From Mastigamoeba balamuthi (taxonomy: Eukaryota; Evosea; Mastigamoebida; Mastigamoebidae), in the NCBI GenBank assembly GCA_902651635.1, contig CACRSC010000019.1:124001-188000 (forward strand): a DNA stretch of 64,000 nt. Reading direction: 5' to 3'. Each line of letters starts with the position of its first letter. The first letter of the stretch is position 1. The position numbers and the translations under genes were made by a program. The notes below the pieces were generated by a model. That model worked only from the letters and a program-made list of their open reading frames with translations. It searched no databases and had not been told where the DNA came from. Positions 22,303 through 34,189 of this stretch are shown one piece after another.

Positions 22303-22657
22303 TGTGCGGGTTCTCTGGGTGGGGGGTGGTTGCGCGGGGTCTGCGGTGCCTCGATCTGCGCTCGGCGGCGGCCAGCCGATTTTTTTAATTTGGGGGGCCG
22401 AGTTTTAAAAAACAAACCTTTATCTTAAGACCGACGTCATTACACGTCAGATGCGCCGAGCGCGACGCCGCGCGGCCACTTCCTGCCTGCATTTTCGTTC
22501 CCGGGGAGGCTCGGGCTCGCGGTTTCGGGCGCGAGAGTGAGAGAGAGGTGGGATGGGGGGTGATATCTGGGAGATATCGGGCATTTTTTTTTCTGATTCT
22601 TCCAGACATACGGATCAATAGTCTATTAATAGCCCATTACATAGCAGGGCGCCCGTG
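22303..22657. other. Divergent intergenic region
   Basis: A 355-nt stretch between two divergent starts (WW-Rho on minus, CCDC81 on plus). It contains an AT-rich patch around 22375-22420 and another at 22575-22640. It probably holds both promoters; no specific factor site can be named. Confidence 0.4.
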
Positions 22658-25120
22658 ATGTACGACAAAGAGAAGCTGATTGACGAATGCTCACGGCCGC
22701 CTCTGCTGTCGTCGTCCCTCACACGACCACAGATCCTGGTCCGTCCACCCCGTCCACCCTGCGCCAGCTCCGCCCCCCTGTGTGTTCCCATCCCGTCCGA
22801 CAGGCGTGCCCCTCAGTGCACACACAGTGTCTGCACTCGTTTATGCACCAATTCTATTCACGGCACCACCCTTTTTTCCAGCGTCGCTGGTGGTGTCGTC
22901 CGTGCACGAGCCCAGTGGGCATTCAGGACTGACGGGGGTGCCTGTGCAGGAGGTGTTCGAGGGGCTGTGTGCGGAGATCAGTGCTCAGCTTGAGAGCGGG
23001 AGGGCAGTCAACTGGAAGGGCGTTGGTGTGTTCTCGTTCAACCTCGAGACCCAGGAGCGCGGCAACCGCGGCAGGCTGCTGTTCCGCGTGCCCGGCTTCA
23101 CCCCCTCCGAGTCGTACCTGCGCTCGACGCGCACCAGCTCGCCGTTCCTGCAGCTCCCGCGTGCGCCACGCTGACCAGTGCCACCGCTCGCTCACGGCTG
23201 TCCGCAGACAACGTGGCCATCATGCAGCTGAGCGTCAACAACGTCGCCGCGAGGTCGTCCAAGCCCCGCGGGGACGTCACGGACGTCATCTCGGACTTCG
23301 CCGCCGCCCTGGTCAGCGCGGGGTCGTCGGGGGAGAACGTCTCCATCGACATGTCCTTCGGCAAGTTCCAAGTGGTCAACAAGTACGCTGCCCCTCTTCC
23401 TCTGCTTCCCCTCCATTCCCCTCACATCGCCTGATCCTCCCCTTGCAGGGTCGTTGCGTTCAAGTACTCGGAGGACTTCTCGTCGAAGCTGAAGGAGAGC
23501 CCCGTGTCCGACGTCCGCGAGCTCACGCTCTCCGAGCGTCCGCAGACGCGGTCGCTGCCCACCGCGGCCCCTCTCGAGGGCGTGGGGGCCTCGCTGAAGC
23601 CTTCGTCCGCCGACGGGGTCCTCCGCCCGCAGACCCGCGGCGAGCTGATGAAGAGTCTCGAGGGCATAGACCTCTCGAAGGCCCAGCAAGCCCCTGCCGA
23701 TAAGGCCAGAGAGAAGCCCGAGCCCAAAGAGGCCGCCAAGGCCTCGCGGTCCCCTGTGCGCAGCGCCAACGCGAGGGAGAAGTCGCTGCCACCGCTTCCC
23801 GACCAAGGCAAGGTCCCCGAGGTCCCCAAGTTCACGTTCAGCTCGGGGATCAAGTCCAAGCGCAGGCCGACGTCCCCGGTGGAGCCCCCGCCACCCCCAG
23901 AGTCGCTGAGCGAGAAGCTCGCTCGGGCAAGGGAGGAGGAGCCAACCGCGCCCGACATGTGCAAGGAGAGCTACGAGAACGAGGAGCGCCTGCTGCGCCA
24001 GCGCGCTGAGCGCGACCGTGAGGCACACGATTTCAACAGAGCCATGATGGCCAAGGTACCTCGACGATCGCCTCCTGATCAATTAACTCCCGTTTCACTA
24101 AGTGATCTATTTGTCCACTCACGGTAAGCGGCAGGCTGCAGCGACGCAGAGGCCCAAGACGGTGTCGTCTCTGGATGACATGGTGCTGATCGACGAGGAC
24201 AGGAAGGTGGCTGGCAAGATGCCCCGCGACCGCGTGCTTGCGATTCGCCAGGCCCAGCTCGATGCTGCCCGCAAGGTCGAGCGCGAGCGCATCAGGGCTG
24301 CAGAGGAGAGTCTCAAAGGAGCGGACACGTTTGTGGCCCAATGGCAGGCCGAGTGCGCATCCGGCCCTCTTCATATTTCTATGTTCTCGGTTCGTTTCTG
24401 AATCCAATACAGTATGAAGAAACAGGAGGAGCAGGAACAAGACCAGCTTCTCAAGAAGACCGAGGCCCACAGGAAGCAGTTGCTCGAGCAGATGGCAATG
24501 AAGCAGAAGGCGGCAGAAAGCTCCGCCTCTCGCCTCGAAGTTGACCTCTCAGCATTCTATTCCCACGTACGTTTGACGCCCCTCAGACCCCTCGATCCGA
24601 TTACGCTTATCGCCTTCAATGCCAGTTGCCCGCCCTGAAGATGGAGAGCAGGGAGTTCAACGACAAGCGGAAGAAGGACCAGACCGAGTTGCACAAAACT
24701 CAGCTGCAGATGGCCGAGGAGAAAGCCAGAACACTTAAGACGACGCGGGACGAGGAGATCAAGGAGCTCAGGCGCCAGCTCGAGGCATCGAAGGAGCAGG
24801 AGGCCAGGGAGGACAAGGAGAAGAAGCTGAAGCAGGAGAGCCAGCGCAAGGCCCTCAAGACATACTACGAGGGCTGCCTTCGTACGCACGGGCTCGACAC
24901 ACCGCACCACATAATCAATTGATGGCCGCCACTCCCAGAGCAAAAGGAGGCGGAGAAGGCGCAGCAGGAATCGAGCTTTGTGGCGAACACACTGCCAGCG
25001 TTCGCTGTGGACGATACGGAGCGCAACCCGTCGCGCTCGTGTTTCCGCCACGTGACAACCGACGTGACGAAGATCCCTGTACCCCCGGGAGGACAAGAGT
25101 CCCTCCGCAGTTCGCTATGA
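22658..25120 (+). CDS. CCDC81: CCDC81-like protein with two HU-type domains and a coiled coil
   Basis: The first HU-CCDC81 domain is EVFEGLCAEISAQLESGRAV, NWKGVGVFSFN (about 22951-23160). The second runs DNVAIMQLSVNNVAARSS to VAFKYSEDFSSKL (about 23208-23490). A disordered middle (PEPPPPPES region) follows, then a long coiled coil over four short exons (for example EEQEQDQLLKKTEAHRKQL, ELRRQLEASKEQEAREDKEK). The last exon, after a CACTCCCAG acceptor at about 24946, reads KEAEKAQQESSFVANTLPAF and DDTERNPSRSCFRHVTT, matching the C-terminal end of animal CCDC81 as I recall it. CCDC81 is a centrosome/centriolar-satellite protein whose domains derive from bacterial HU. Presence here suggests a centriole-bearing or flagellate stage. 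The start is uncertain: ATG 22658 or ATG 22687, with an intron before 22951. Confidence 0.75.
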
Positions 25121-26149
25121 TGACGGGCATGAGCATACGGCCATGAACAGTGCTCACACATCGTTGTGTACAACACAGTACTGGCAGAGCAATCGCCCTC
25201 TTCTTTACAAAACTGGCTGTTGGTTTAAGCCTCAGTGTTTTGCGTCAATGAACATCTGCCGTGGTAGAAATGGGTCGCCAAGAGTGGCGGGAACCCTCCA
25301 AATCGGAATTGACGAGGTCGCCTGAGCCCCTACTTGCGACACAGAGACACACAGAGACGCAAGGCAGTGAATCAGTCAGTCTCAAGCAGCAGGCAAGAGC
25401 GTGTTGCATGGCAGGCGATACGTGCGCGGTGGTCCCAGCGCGCACCCTCGGGGGGCCGTAGGAACTTCGGCCATGTGCGGCGGCGAGCAGAACGTGATGT
25501 GGGCCCACTGCAGACACACGAGGGTCTCTATCTAGTGTTCTGATCTGGTTCTCGGACACAGATAAAGCAACACTGTGCCCTTAATATGCTCGATCTGGGA
25601 TGCCCTGTGGGTGTGGTGCCAGGGCCCTCTGGAACAGTAATACACCCAATTGCAACCATCTTGCTTTCTATTGGGGAGCACAATCTGGGTGAGCGCAAGA
25701 ATGCCATAAGTGATGCAGAACGCCTCAGAGAGCGCCAAGCAGATGATACTGGCAAGCACCTTCTGTCTGGCGCTGCACCCGCCACGCATGATCGACGCCG
25801 TCCTTCATCAATACGACCTTGTAGTGGTATGTGCACACCTTCGTCGACGCAAGCAACACCGCGGTGGTCCCACCCTCCTCGTCGTCGGTAATGGCGATCG
25901 TGTCGATGTCTACGCCGCCAAAGCCCCAAGGGTGCATCTCACAATTGCTCGCAATCTGAGAGTGTATTTCCTGGGCGCTGTGTCCGGTGTGTGTTGCATG
26001 GGCGTCACCACGAGGAGTTACCCTCACAGCGAGGCCTGTGTCATACAGCGGAGCAGTTCGTAAAATTCAAGTGATTTTACCAGTGCCAGGGAATACCGTT
26101 GCCCTCTTCAGAACCGGTGCCCTAGAGGGGGACGAGGTTGGCACCGGGA
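25121..26149. other. Gene-poor region with a possible decayed minus-strand gene
   Basis: About 1 kb of lower GC. On the minus strand a coding-like stretch (about 26060-25840) includes GGVDIDTIAITDDEEGGTT and STKVCTYHYKVVLMKDG. A shifted frame further on (about 25790-25530) includes a hydrophobic segment, VLASIICLALSEAFCITYGI. No clean splice joins the two, and I recognise no family. It could be a small membrane-protein gene with unresolved introns, or a pseudogene. Nothing else is supportable here. Confidence 0.3.
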
Positions 26150-27924
26150 CTACTCCGTCTTGTGTTCGTTCCCCACGTCAGGCGCAACAACGACGCTGGT
26201 GGGCTCGTCCTGGGAGGCGGGCACCTCTTCCTCCACGCGGTTCTCGGGCACAGGTGACTCCACTGGCGGGACCTGCGAGGGCAGAGTTGCCTCCTCCGGC
26301 GCCTCCTTCTTCTTCTTGCCGCAAAGGACCTGGCGCGACCACTCGATGAGGTCGAGGTCGACGATGGGGACGCGCTTGATGTTGCGGATGTTCGAGAGAA
26401 GGGCGCCCAGGACCAGCACCCCGATGCCCCACCCCTGCGACGAGCTGGGAACGATGCCGTTCTGGCAGCGGTCCATGATGACGGCGATGATGATCGAGAC
26501 GATCGTCGTGAAGATCGTGATGTACGTGGGCTCGCCCGTCGTGATGCCAAACGCGTACGACACGTAGTACCACACGGCAAACGCGACGTTGACGAACAGG
26601 AACGGGACGACGGGGTTGCTCGGGTCGCCCACTGGAGGGACGGGCTCCGCGTGCGTCTCGAACACGATGAGCATCGGGATCCAGAGGACCGTGCACACGA
26701 ACAGGCCCATGGCGCTCTGGCTCAGCACCACGATGCGGGCGTCGCGCAGGCCGACGCCCTTCTGGTAGCAGATCTCGAAGATCGAGTACGTGAACGCGCT
26801 GACGATCACGAGGACGCAGCCCGCAGCCCAGCGCCCGGGCGAAATGGGCTCCGTGCCTCCCGACGACGACGGGTCGTCCGCGGGGCGCGCGGCCTCGGGG
26901 CTGAGGCACAGGATGACACTGCCTGCCAGGGAGACCAGAACCGCAACGACCTTCGGAAGCGTGACGCGCTCCGCCTTGAAGACCGCACAGATCAGGAACA
27001 CAAACACGTTCAGAGTAGAGTACAGGGCCTGCGAGAGAACCGTCAGAGACTCGGTGTGCAGCCCGACCGAGACGCGGCACCTGGTTTGCAGTGACGGTGA
27101 CGTAGGCGTAGGACCAGTACCAGCAGTAGCTGCTGAAGAAGTTGGAGGCGGCCATGAGGCACCACATAGTGATCCTGAAGGCGATCTTCTTGGCCTTTTC
27201 GCCCTTGGTCTGGCTGCAGCCCTCGGCCTCGCTGGGCACGAACACCTTTTTGCACTGGCGCAGCGACTCGCCCGCCTGCCTGGCAGCGCCGGCGCTGAAC
27301 GCCCTCAGCCCCCACGACCCCTCCTTCGAGCAGTCTGGGGTGACACACCAGTCAGCAAACAACTAGTAAGAGAGCTCGCGGGTGGGCTCTGCGCTCGCAT
27401 TCTTGACATGTAAATCTGGCGGAAATCAAAAGAAAGATCTGGTGCGGAGGGGAAGGAACATCAACAAAAATGCCTGAAAATATTCCATAAATGAAGCCGT
27501 AAGGCGACCCCCAATGGAACTCCGCATTCTGCGACGAGCGCAACGCGCTCGCACGCGGGTGAGGGCCCCTCCGGCGCTTCCAATGACGTCAACCGGAATC
27601 GCGCGCCCCCCCACCCCCTGAGAAAGAGGGCGCGGGGAGCGCACTTTTGGCGCCGCCGACGAGGACCTCGCCGAAGAACCAGAGCGGGAAGACGATCATG
27701 AGGAACGACTGCGTGAACCAGCAGAGGATGTAGTAGGACTTGTAGCCGTGGTCGACGTACCAGCCGTTGAGGTAGAGGCCCTGCCCGCAGGTGCTCGCCA
27801 TGGCCAGGACGCCCCACACCAGCGCCCACACGTGCCGCCCGTGCGCCCCGCAGTAGAGGCTGTCGCGCTGCCCCCCGCCCGCCGGGCCAGCGCTGGGGAC
27901 CGATGCGGTCGTCGTGTCAGCCAT
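26150..27924 (-). CDS. DMT-superfamily (SLC35-like) transporter
   Basis: Starts MADTTTASVPSAGPAGGG (ATG 27924). Exon 1 has transmembrane segments ALVWGVLAMASTCGQGLYLN and CWFTQSFLMIVFPLWFFGEV. A second exon carries a Lys-rich loop and FRITMWCLMAASNFFSSYCW. The long last exon adds LYSTLNVFVFLICAVFK, VVAVLVSLAGSVILCLSP, AAGCVLVIVSAFTYSIFEIC, SQSAMGLFVCTVLWIPMLIV, VVPFLFVNVAFAVWYYVSYA, ITIFTTIVSIIIAVIMD and GIGVLVLGALLSNI, ten helices in all. The pairing of helices and the 'SLxxxLxVFVFxxxxxFxxE' turn after helix 4 are typical of the drug/metabolite transporter superfamily, SLC35F-like. The C-terminus is a Pro/Glu-rich cytosolic tail. It should sit in Golgi, endolysosome or plasma membrane; the substrate is unknown. 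Confidence 0.72.
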
Positions 27925-28038
27925 GCGTCAGGTGCACAGAACCGGTGAAGCTCGACAAAAATGGGGGTGCCGGCGGAATCTTTATCTCTATCTTTTTTGC
28001 AGTGACGCAAACGGGAGGAAAATATCTTCCCCGGGTTC

Positions 28039-29144
28039 TCAACTGGGCAATACTGCGCCTGTGGCGTTCGGGGTGGTCTCATTCTCCAGGTAGCCGTAGA
28101 GCTCGCGCACCAGCTGCGCCCCCGCGGGGCTCTCGCTGTGCTGCACGAGGGCCAACATGCGTCTGCCTGCCCTGTCGTTCTGCTGCTTGAACATCTGCAT
28201 GAACGGCTTCTCCCAGTGCCGCAGCCCCGGCGTCGCGTTCCCGTACCGCGCCACCTGCTCCCAGTCGACATTGGCCGCTGCCAGGTGCACGATCTTGGCG
28301 TTCTGCGCCGCGTCCCTCGTCCCTTAGTCTGCGAAAAACACGCAAGACACGAGGGAAGAAGCGAACGCACGCGGAAGGACTGGTCGACCCAGCGGCACTT
28401 CCTCCGATCCGAGAACCTCGTGTGGAACGTGCTGTAGTTGTCCGGCAGCGTCGTGACGTTGCCTATGCGCTTCTCCCAGTAGCGCTGGACGATCTCCTGG
28501 TCTCCGTTGGTGATCACCTGCCGCTCCAGCACGCCGAGCATGCCTCCGAATGCGGCGCTGTCGTACGCGATGGACATCAGGCCGCTGTTCACCGTGCCGG
28601 GCCTCGCGGTGTCGCAGCCCCAGTTGTCCTGGCTCGCGACAAATCTGTTCCCCGCGGTCAGCAGATTCCCGGGAACGGCACTCCTCCCCCGGTCTCACGG
28701 TTCTCTGCGGTCGAAGAGGTCGTCGGGGCTTCCGAAGAGCACGGTGTCGACGTCCATGAAGACTGTGCGGCGCACGGGCACGCGGAAGGCCTCGAGCTTG
28801 CTGAGCAGGTCGGCCCACCGGGGGTCATAGGGCCTGTAGTTGCGGTGCCTGGGCGGGTCACCGATTTTCCTGACGGTCATTCCGCTCAACTGTAGGACTT
28901 CCACTGCACCGGCGCCCACGCGGGGCCCCACGAGCACGACGCAGGGCCTGGAGGAGCCCACTGCGCGCAGGCCGGCCTCGAGGCCCAGCGCCAGACGAAC
29001 GTAGGAGTCGGAGAGCACGAGGAACACGTAGGCCTCGTCGCGGCTTCTGCGGCTGCTGGAGGGGCTGAACTGGTACAGCGCACCGCACACCCCCACAAGC
29101 GTGACCACCGCAAGCACGGGCAGAACCACGCGCCATCGCAACAT
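28039..29144 (-). CDS. GT8-like glycosyltransferase, copy A
   Basis: Type II membrane protein: MLRWRVVLPVLAVVTLVGVC (ATG 29144) is a signal anchor. The catalytic part shows AYVFLVLSDSYVRLALGLEA, then TVFMDVDTVLFGSPDDLFDR with the D-x-D metal/nucleotide-sugar motif. A second exon has DNWGC...TVNSGLMSIAYD, TLPDNYSTFHTRF and RWVDQSFR. A third has KIVHLAAANVDWEQVARYGN and ends near AVLPS. The order DxD, NSGLM, DQ and H-x-A fits family 8 retaining glycosyltransferases (glycogenin/galactinol synthase fold). It probably works in the Golgi lumen. Tandem paralog of the next gene, with the same exon layout. Confidence 0.72.
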
Positions 29145-29411
29145 CTCGACCTCACAGCCGCACAAACGGGGCGGGAGCACGCAGGTGCACACTGAGATAC
29201 GCTTTCTGTCACGCGGTTCAAACTAAAGGGACAGACACCTTTTACCCGATCCCGAGAGACGGCTGCACCAAGAAATCAACCACAAACTAGCACATCAGAT
29301 TTCAATGTGCTGCACACCACAGGGAGCCACAAAGGACTCTTCTAACACCTTTTTTTGTTCCATGCCCCATTGTAGACAGGTGCAGGTCTGTTCGGGCTGC
29401 ACCTCTGCGAT

Positions 29412-30499
29412 TCACTCCAGGTTGCCATACATCTTCTGTATCGTCTCCGCGGTCGCTCTTGCAGTGCCTTGCTGGCGTGCGAGGGCCAGCATTCGTCTGC
29501 CAGCCAGGTCGTTCTGCTTCTTAAACATCTGCATGAATGGCTTCTCCCAGTGCCGTAGCCCTGGCGTCTCGTTCCCGAACTGTGCGATCATCTCCCAATC
29601 GACATTGGCTGCTGCCAGATGCACGATCTTGGCCTTCTGTGGCATCGTTCTGAGATCCCACAAGCAATTGACAAAGAGAGACAGCGAGGGCAAGAACAAC
29701 TCACGCGGAAGGACTGGTCGACCCAACGGCACTTCCTCTTGTTCGAGAACCTCGTGTGGAACGTGCTGTAGCTGTCTGGCAGCGTCGTGACGTTGTGGCC
29801 AATGTAGGATTCCCAGTAGCGCTGCACGAGCTCCTGGTCGCCGTTTTTGATCACCTGCTTGTCCAGCAGCCTCATCATCCCACCGTACGTCTCCGGGTCG
29901 TACCGAAACGACATCAGGCCGCTGTTCACCTTGCCTGGTCTCTCGATGTAGCAGCCCCAGTTGTCCTGGCTCGCGGCAAATCTTATCCACGCAGTCAGCA
30001 CATTCCCGGGAACGGACTTCGGAGTGGGACATGGGTCTCACGGTTCTTTGCGGTCGAAGAGGTCGTCGGGGCTTCCGAAGAGCACGGTGTCGACGTCCAT
30101 GAAGACTACACGACGCACGGGCACACGGAAAGCCTCGAGCTTGCTGAGCAGATCTGTCCACCTGTTGCCGGGCGGCCTGTAGTTGCGGTGCCTGGGCGAC
30201 TCGGGGATGGGGAGAACCCTCATGCCACTCAGCTGCAGGACGCCCACCGCACCTTCTCCCACCTTGGGCCCCACGAGCGCGACGCAGAGCTCCGATGACC
30301 CCACCGCGCGCAGGCCGGCTTCGAGCCCCAGCGCCAGGCGGACGTAGGGATCGGAGATCACGAGGAACACGAAGGCCTTGTCCGCTAAAGCCTGCGAGAG
30401 ATGGGCACGACCTCCGCGGTACGTGAGCTGGAACCCGGCAACGAGCAGCACGGTGGTGACCACGGCCACCTGTGCAATAACAACGAGAGCTGCCTTCAT
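29412..30499 (-). CDS. GT8-like glycosyltransferase, copy B
   Basis: The ATG at 30499 gives MKAALVVIAQVAVVTTVLLV, a signal anchor. It then has AFVFLVISDPYVRLALGLEA, VVFMDVDTVLFGSPDDLFDR (D-x-D), KVNSGLMSFRYDPETYGGM, TLPDSYSTFHTRF, RWVDQSFR and AKIVHLAAANVDWEMIAQFG, ending MYGNLE. Three exons align with copy A intron for intron, and most catalytic-block residues are identical between the two, while signal anchors and C-termini differ. This is a local gene duplication with both copies apparently intact. Likely Golgi glycan synthesis; donor and acceptor unknown. Confidence 0.72.
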
Positions 30500-30758
30500 G
30501 CTCTTTCAGAGATCTCCGAGGCCACGTGACCGGAATTGACCGCCTTGGTCTAATTTTGAAACGTCCCGTCGGTAAAGACGACTAGATATTCTCTCCATCG
30601 CCACCCGTTATTCGCCATGCCGCCATCCTATGCTACCATCGCCTCGCGGTCCCACAGCCCTCCATCTCGTCTCGAATAATCCACACGAGTCCGTGGTCAC
30701 CGTGAACTCGTCCAGCAAAGACGAGGTTGAGCTTGAGCAGTTGTTCCTACAGACGTGC

Positions 30759-32390
30759 TCAGCATTGTACCGAATGTAAGCACGGTTGTCTCAGCGTTTT
30801 TGGAGGGGGCAGCTTCATATCACCACACCCAGCTTTGTTTCTCTGATTGCTTTTCCTAGTGTGTGCTCTCTGGTGGGAAAGACGTGAAGCGCAAGTTGTT
30901 GGAAATGGAACCCACATCACTTCCGGCCCCGACGTGGACCTGGCCTTATTGCGTTTTACACATCCCTCCTGTGCTGAATCCTGGTTTTCTGTCAGAGCTC
31001 CCAAAGGGGGGAACTTGGGCTCACTGCGTTTGGGCTGAAGGGGTTCGGTGCCCATATCTGCTGTCTGCCTCAGAGGGCTCTTGGATTGCGGTGTCAGCGG
31101 CCCAGCACGCCCTGGAGACACTGGGGCCACAGGAGCATTTCGCGGAGCCTGGGACGGCTCGGGCTCCAGCAGGGGCATCTCGCTCTCATCGAAATGCGAG
31201 TGCGCTCGTGGTCTGCGCTGCTTGCTGGCGAGCTTCGCCATTGCTGACACGCTGATCGTCGTGGATCGCGGTCGTATGACGAGCGACGAGATGAGCATCT
31301 CAGCGCGGCTCTGTCACACTTGGTCAATGGGGAATAGCCTGCGGTGACACCGCGACTCACAACAACGGTGCGGAAGAGGGACTCGGACTCTGGTGTCCTC
31401 GATCTGGGGTCTGCGAGGTCTGAGACCATGATGAGCTCGCTCTGCAGCGACAGCAGAGCAGCCTTGTTCTTGCAGAACGCTCCCACAGCGCGGTTGATAA
31501 TCTGCAGCTGTGCGGACGTCAGTGCGCGCCACGCGAATGGGCGCACCCGCTCCACGTGCTGCGTGCGGAGTGCGGAGACCGTCTCCGCACTGACGTCTTC
31601 GTCGCAGGTCGTCTTCGGGAGAACAAGAGTGACGAGGCGCGCCTGCGCCAGGGCGCTCCTCCCCGCGCTCATGTCGTCCATCGCGCACATTGCTCGCCGC
31701 TCCGAGCGCCGCATCTCCTCGCGGAACATCCCCGCCACGTGGCCGTCGAGAGAATTCTGTGTATCGGTGACATCGCAGGCGCATTCGGAGAATTTGAAGA
31801 ATTAGCACCGTATGACGCTTCCGTGGGCGTCGCGAGCCCAGGGTGCGCGAGGTAGGGGGGGCTGGTGGTGGCCGAGCGGGCGTACAACGAAGTCCAGGAG
31901 GGAGCGGACGTGAGAGCGGTAGTCTGGGAATTCTGGGCGGCAGAAAGAGCGCATTCGGGTCACAGTGTCGACCGTGACCGCGTCCATTGCGCCGCCGGTC
32001 ATCTCTCTCCTGCGCGGGTGCGGTGTCGGTGGGTCCGAGGCCGAAGGTGGCGCGCTGTTCCCTGTGCGGAGATCCCGTATTTCTCCCTTTTTTTTTGTTT
32101 GTTGTTTGTGCGGACACTCCGCAGCCCCGCACTGCCCGATCTGGGGCGTGTTTCCGCACGCTTGGAGCTCGTCCACGGCGACGTCGAAGGCGGACTGGTC
32201 GACTCCATGTCGCCAGTTGCTGGCGTCAAACGCGGCGTTGAGCATCTGGCGGGCAATCGGAGAGTGGGTTTCGGGCGGAAACGAATGGGCAGCGTTGCAC
32301 GGCTTCGAAAAACCGGGGCCACAGCACACAGGACCCCGTCCGCGTGACCGAGAGCGGCAGCGCGTTGATGCGAGCGAGAAATGCATCCAT
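30759..32390 (-). CDS. Unknown multi-exon protein
   Basis: I do not recognise this gene. The likely start is the ATG at 32390 (MDAFLARINALPLSV). Coding-like pieces follow: MLNAAFDASNWRHGVDQSAF with DVAVDELQA (about 32246-32160), GGAMDAVTVDTVTRMRSFC with SHVRSLLDFVVRPL (about 32010-31870), and a longer exon (about 31740-31370) with DGHVAGMFREEMRRSERRAM and HVERVRPFAWRALTSAQLQI. A last exon (about 31250-30759) is basic and Pro/Ser-rich (MPLLEPEPSQAPRNAPVAPV). The middle is helical; the C-terminal part looks disordered. No membrane segment. Exon joins were not all resolved, so the limits are approximate. Confidence 0.4.
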
Positions 32391-32613
32391 TCCGTGAGAA
32401 GCTTCCGGTTTGAGCAGCCCCGCGCGGAAGAGCAGATATCCGGGGGAGATACGGGAGTATCCCCGTATCCCCGTCAGCTAGTCTTGTTTCGGGGCAAAAA
32501 CCCGCCGGTGACACAGATGAAAAAAGCCTGGGCTTAGTCTTTTTTATTATGTACAGAGCGCTCTTCATCGGCAATGGGTGCATGGGCTGAAGGGTGGGTA
32601 GCGTTGTACGTGC

Positions 32614-33466
32614 TTACAGCTTGGGCTGGGCGATGGTGCCCGCGGCAGTGCGGGTTTCAACATAGTCAGAGTAGTCGAGCATCGCGAGATGAATGACCTC
32701 GAGGGCCTCGTCCTTCTGGTACGTCTTGCGCAGCACGCTCGTCGTCTTCCACCCCGGAGGCGTCTTGTACGTCAGGAAGTAGTGCTGCAGGCGCTCCACG
32801 ACGCTCTGGGGCGCGTCGCTCAGCGTCTTCCACTGGTAGTATTGCTCCTCCTGCGCCATGTACCCGATGATCTTGTCGTCCGCCTCGCCCTTGTCGATGA
32901 TGCTGAGACCGCCGATGGGGATCACTGGTGTGATGAAGTCGCCGTGCGAGATGGGCCTCTGGCTCAGCACGCACACATCAAGAGGGTTTTCGTCGCCTCT
33001 CTCAGCGCCAGCGTGCTTGGCGAGGCGGTCCCCGCAGTACGTCTGCGGGAGAAGACCGTACATGGACTGCGGCCCGTGTCAGACACGAACGGGTGCGCAT
33101 TGCAAACGCACAGGCAGTGCGTTGGAGTACTTCTGGGGCCGATCGACTATGAGGAAACCGGTCTCTGGATAACGGGTGGGCGATCTCAGTCACTATCCCC
33201 GAAAAAGGCTTCAGCGGGGAAATCGCTCACTGCGCTCCATCTCAAACTTTACTGTGTCCGAGGGCACGATCTCGATGTACGCCGTAACCACCGTCGGCGC
33301 CTTGTCTCCGATGGGAAGACCTGGTCGGGGGCTGAGACAGGAAAAAGGAGGGGCGAAGCTGCGAACCGTGCCAGGGGTGCGCTCTGTACTTCCCGGCCGT
33401 GGCCCAGGCAGGGAGATGCGGTGTCCCGAGAGGTTTGGGCACGAATTTGTCTTCAGCCTGCGCCAT
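32614..33466 (-). CDS. ppa: Soluble inorganic pyrophosphatase, copy A
   Basis: Family I pyrophosphatase: hydrolyses PPi to two Pi with Mg. Exons: MAQAEDKFVPKPLGT to RAHPWHG (ATG 33466), then IGDKAPTVVTAYIEIVPSD with TVKFEMER, then KTGFLIVDRPQKYSNALP, then MYGLLPQTYCGDRLAKHAG to the stop. The four phase-consistent exons place the conserved HPWH, K-x-E, DRPQKYSN and YGLxPQTYC blocks in canonical order. The signature that is normally D-G-D-P-x-D-V reads D-E-N-P-L-D-V, so the second metal-binding Asp is Asn. PIGGLSIIDKGEADDKIIGY is intact. The sequence style (YCGD, GGLSxIDxGEADDKII, LQHYFLTYKxPPG) resembles the bacterial/plant-plastid-like group rather than the fungal type. Tandem paralog of the next gene. 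Confidence 0.88.
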
Positions 33467-33715
33467 TATGTGTGTGTGTAACTAATGAACGTTTAGATGC
33501 TCTGGGTGCTACGCCGGAGTCTGATGAGATTCTCATTGGGCAGCGTCGGTGCTTGGGACCCCCAGAAGCTCCCCAATGGGTTTCGAGCACTGCGGAACGT
33601 GTTTTGCTTCAAAACCAATCCTGACCGTCTCGTCCTCCGCTCCCGGATGGTCTTCTGCGGCTCAGCTTGCAGCGGGGCTTGGGCATGGGGTCTGGGTTAG
33701 CAACGACGACAACGG

Positions 33716-34051
33716 TCAACTTGGGGGCAACTCCACTGCTGGCGACGAAAACGGCATTCTGGAAACAAAATGGCGGAGTTCTCCAGGAGATTTCCTCCTG
33801 CACTGCGCCCTTGGCGTAGCAGGCGATGAGCGGCCTGGATCTCGTGCAGACTCCAGTCTCCGCGTCCCTAGCGATATGAAGCGCTCCTGCAGTTTGTCGC
33901 TGTTGCGCAGCGCGAGGTCGCACACCTGCCGTGCGGCAGAAGCCTCTTCTTCGAACGCCGCTGGCAGTGTTGGCATGTGGCTCCGCAGCCTGTCCTCGGC
34001 GCCTCGCGCCTCGCCCTTGCAACCCTTGTCTCGCGGCACGCACACGAGCAT
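33716..34051 (-). CDS. Possible small hypothetical protein
   Basis: An open frame between the two pyrophosphatase genes starts MLVCVPRDKGCKGEARGAED and contains a helical piece, AAFEEEASAARQVCDLALRN, then a basic, Ser/Pro-rich tail. Codon use is fairly GC-rich but the frame is short and no family is recognised. It could be an exon of a gene I cannot resolve, or chance. Confidence 0.25.
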   Translation of the reverse strand: MLVCVPRDKGCKGEARGAEDRLRSHMPTLPAAFEEEASAARQVCDLALRNSDKLQERFISLGTRRLESARDPGRSSPATPRAQCRRKSPGELRHFVSRMPFSSPAVELPPS

Positions 34052-34189
34052 GTCGAAGGTGCTCGAAAATAAAACTCCTATGTGGGAAGAGAAGACAGCA
34101 TCTTTGTGCGAACAAATGAGCACCCAAGTTCACTTGTGTCGTTCCCGCCCTTGACACCGTTGTGTCTAGAGCCATGTGCGATTTCGCCC

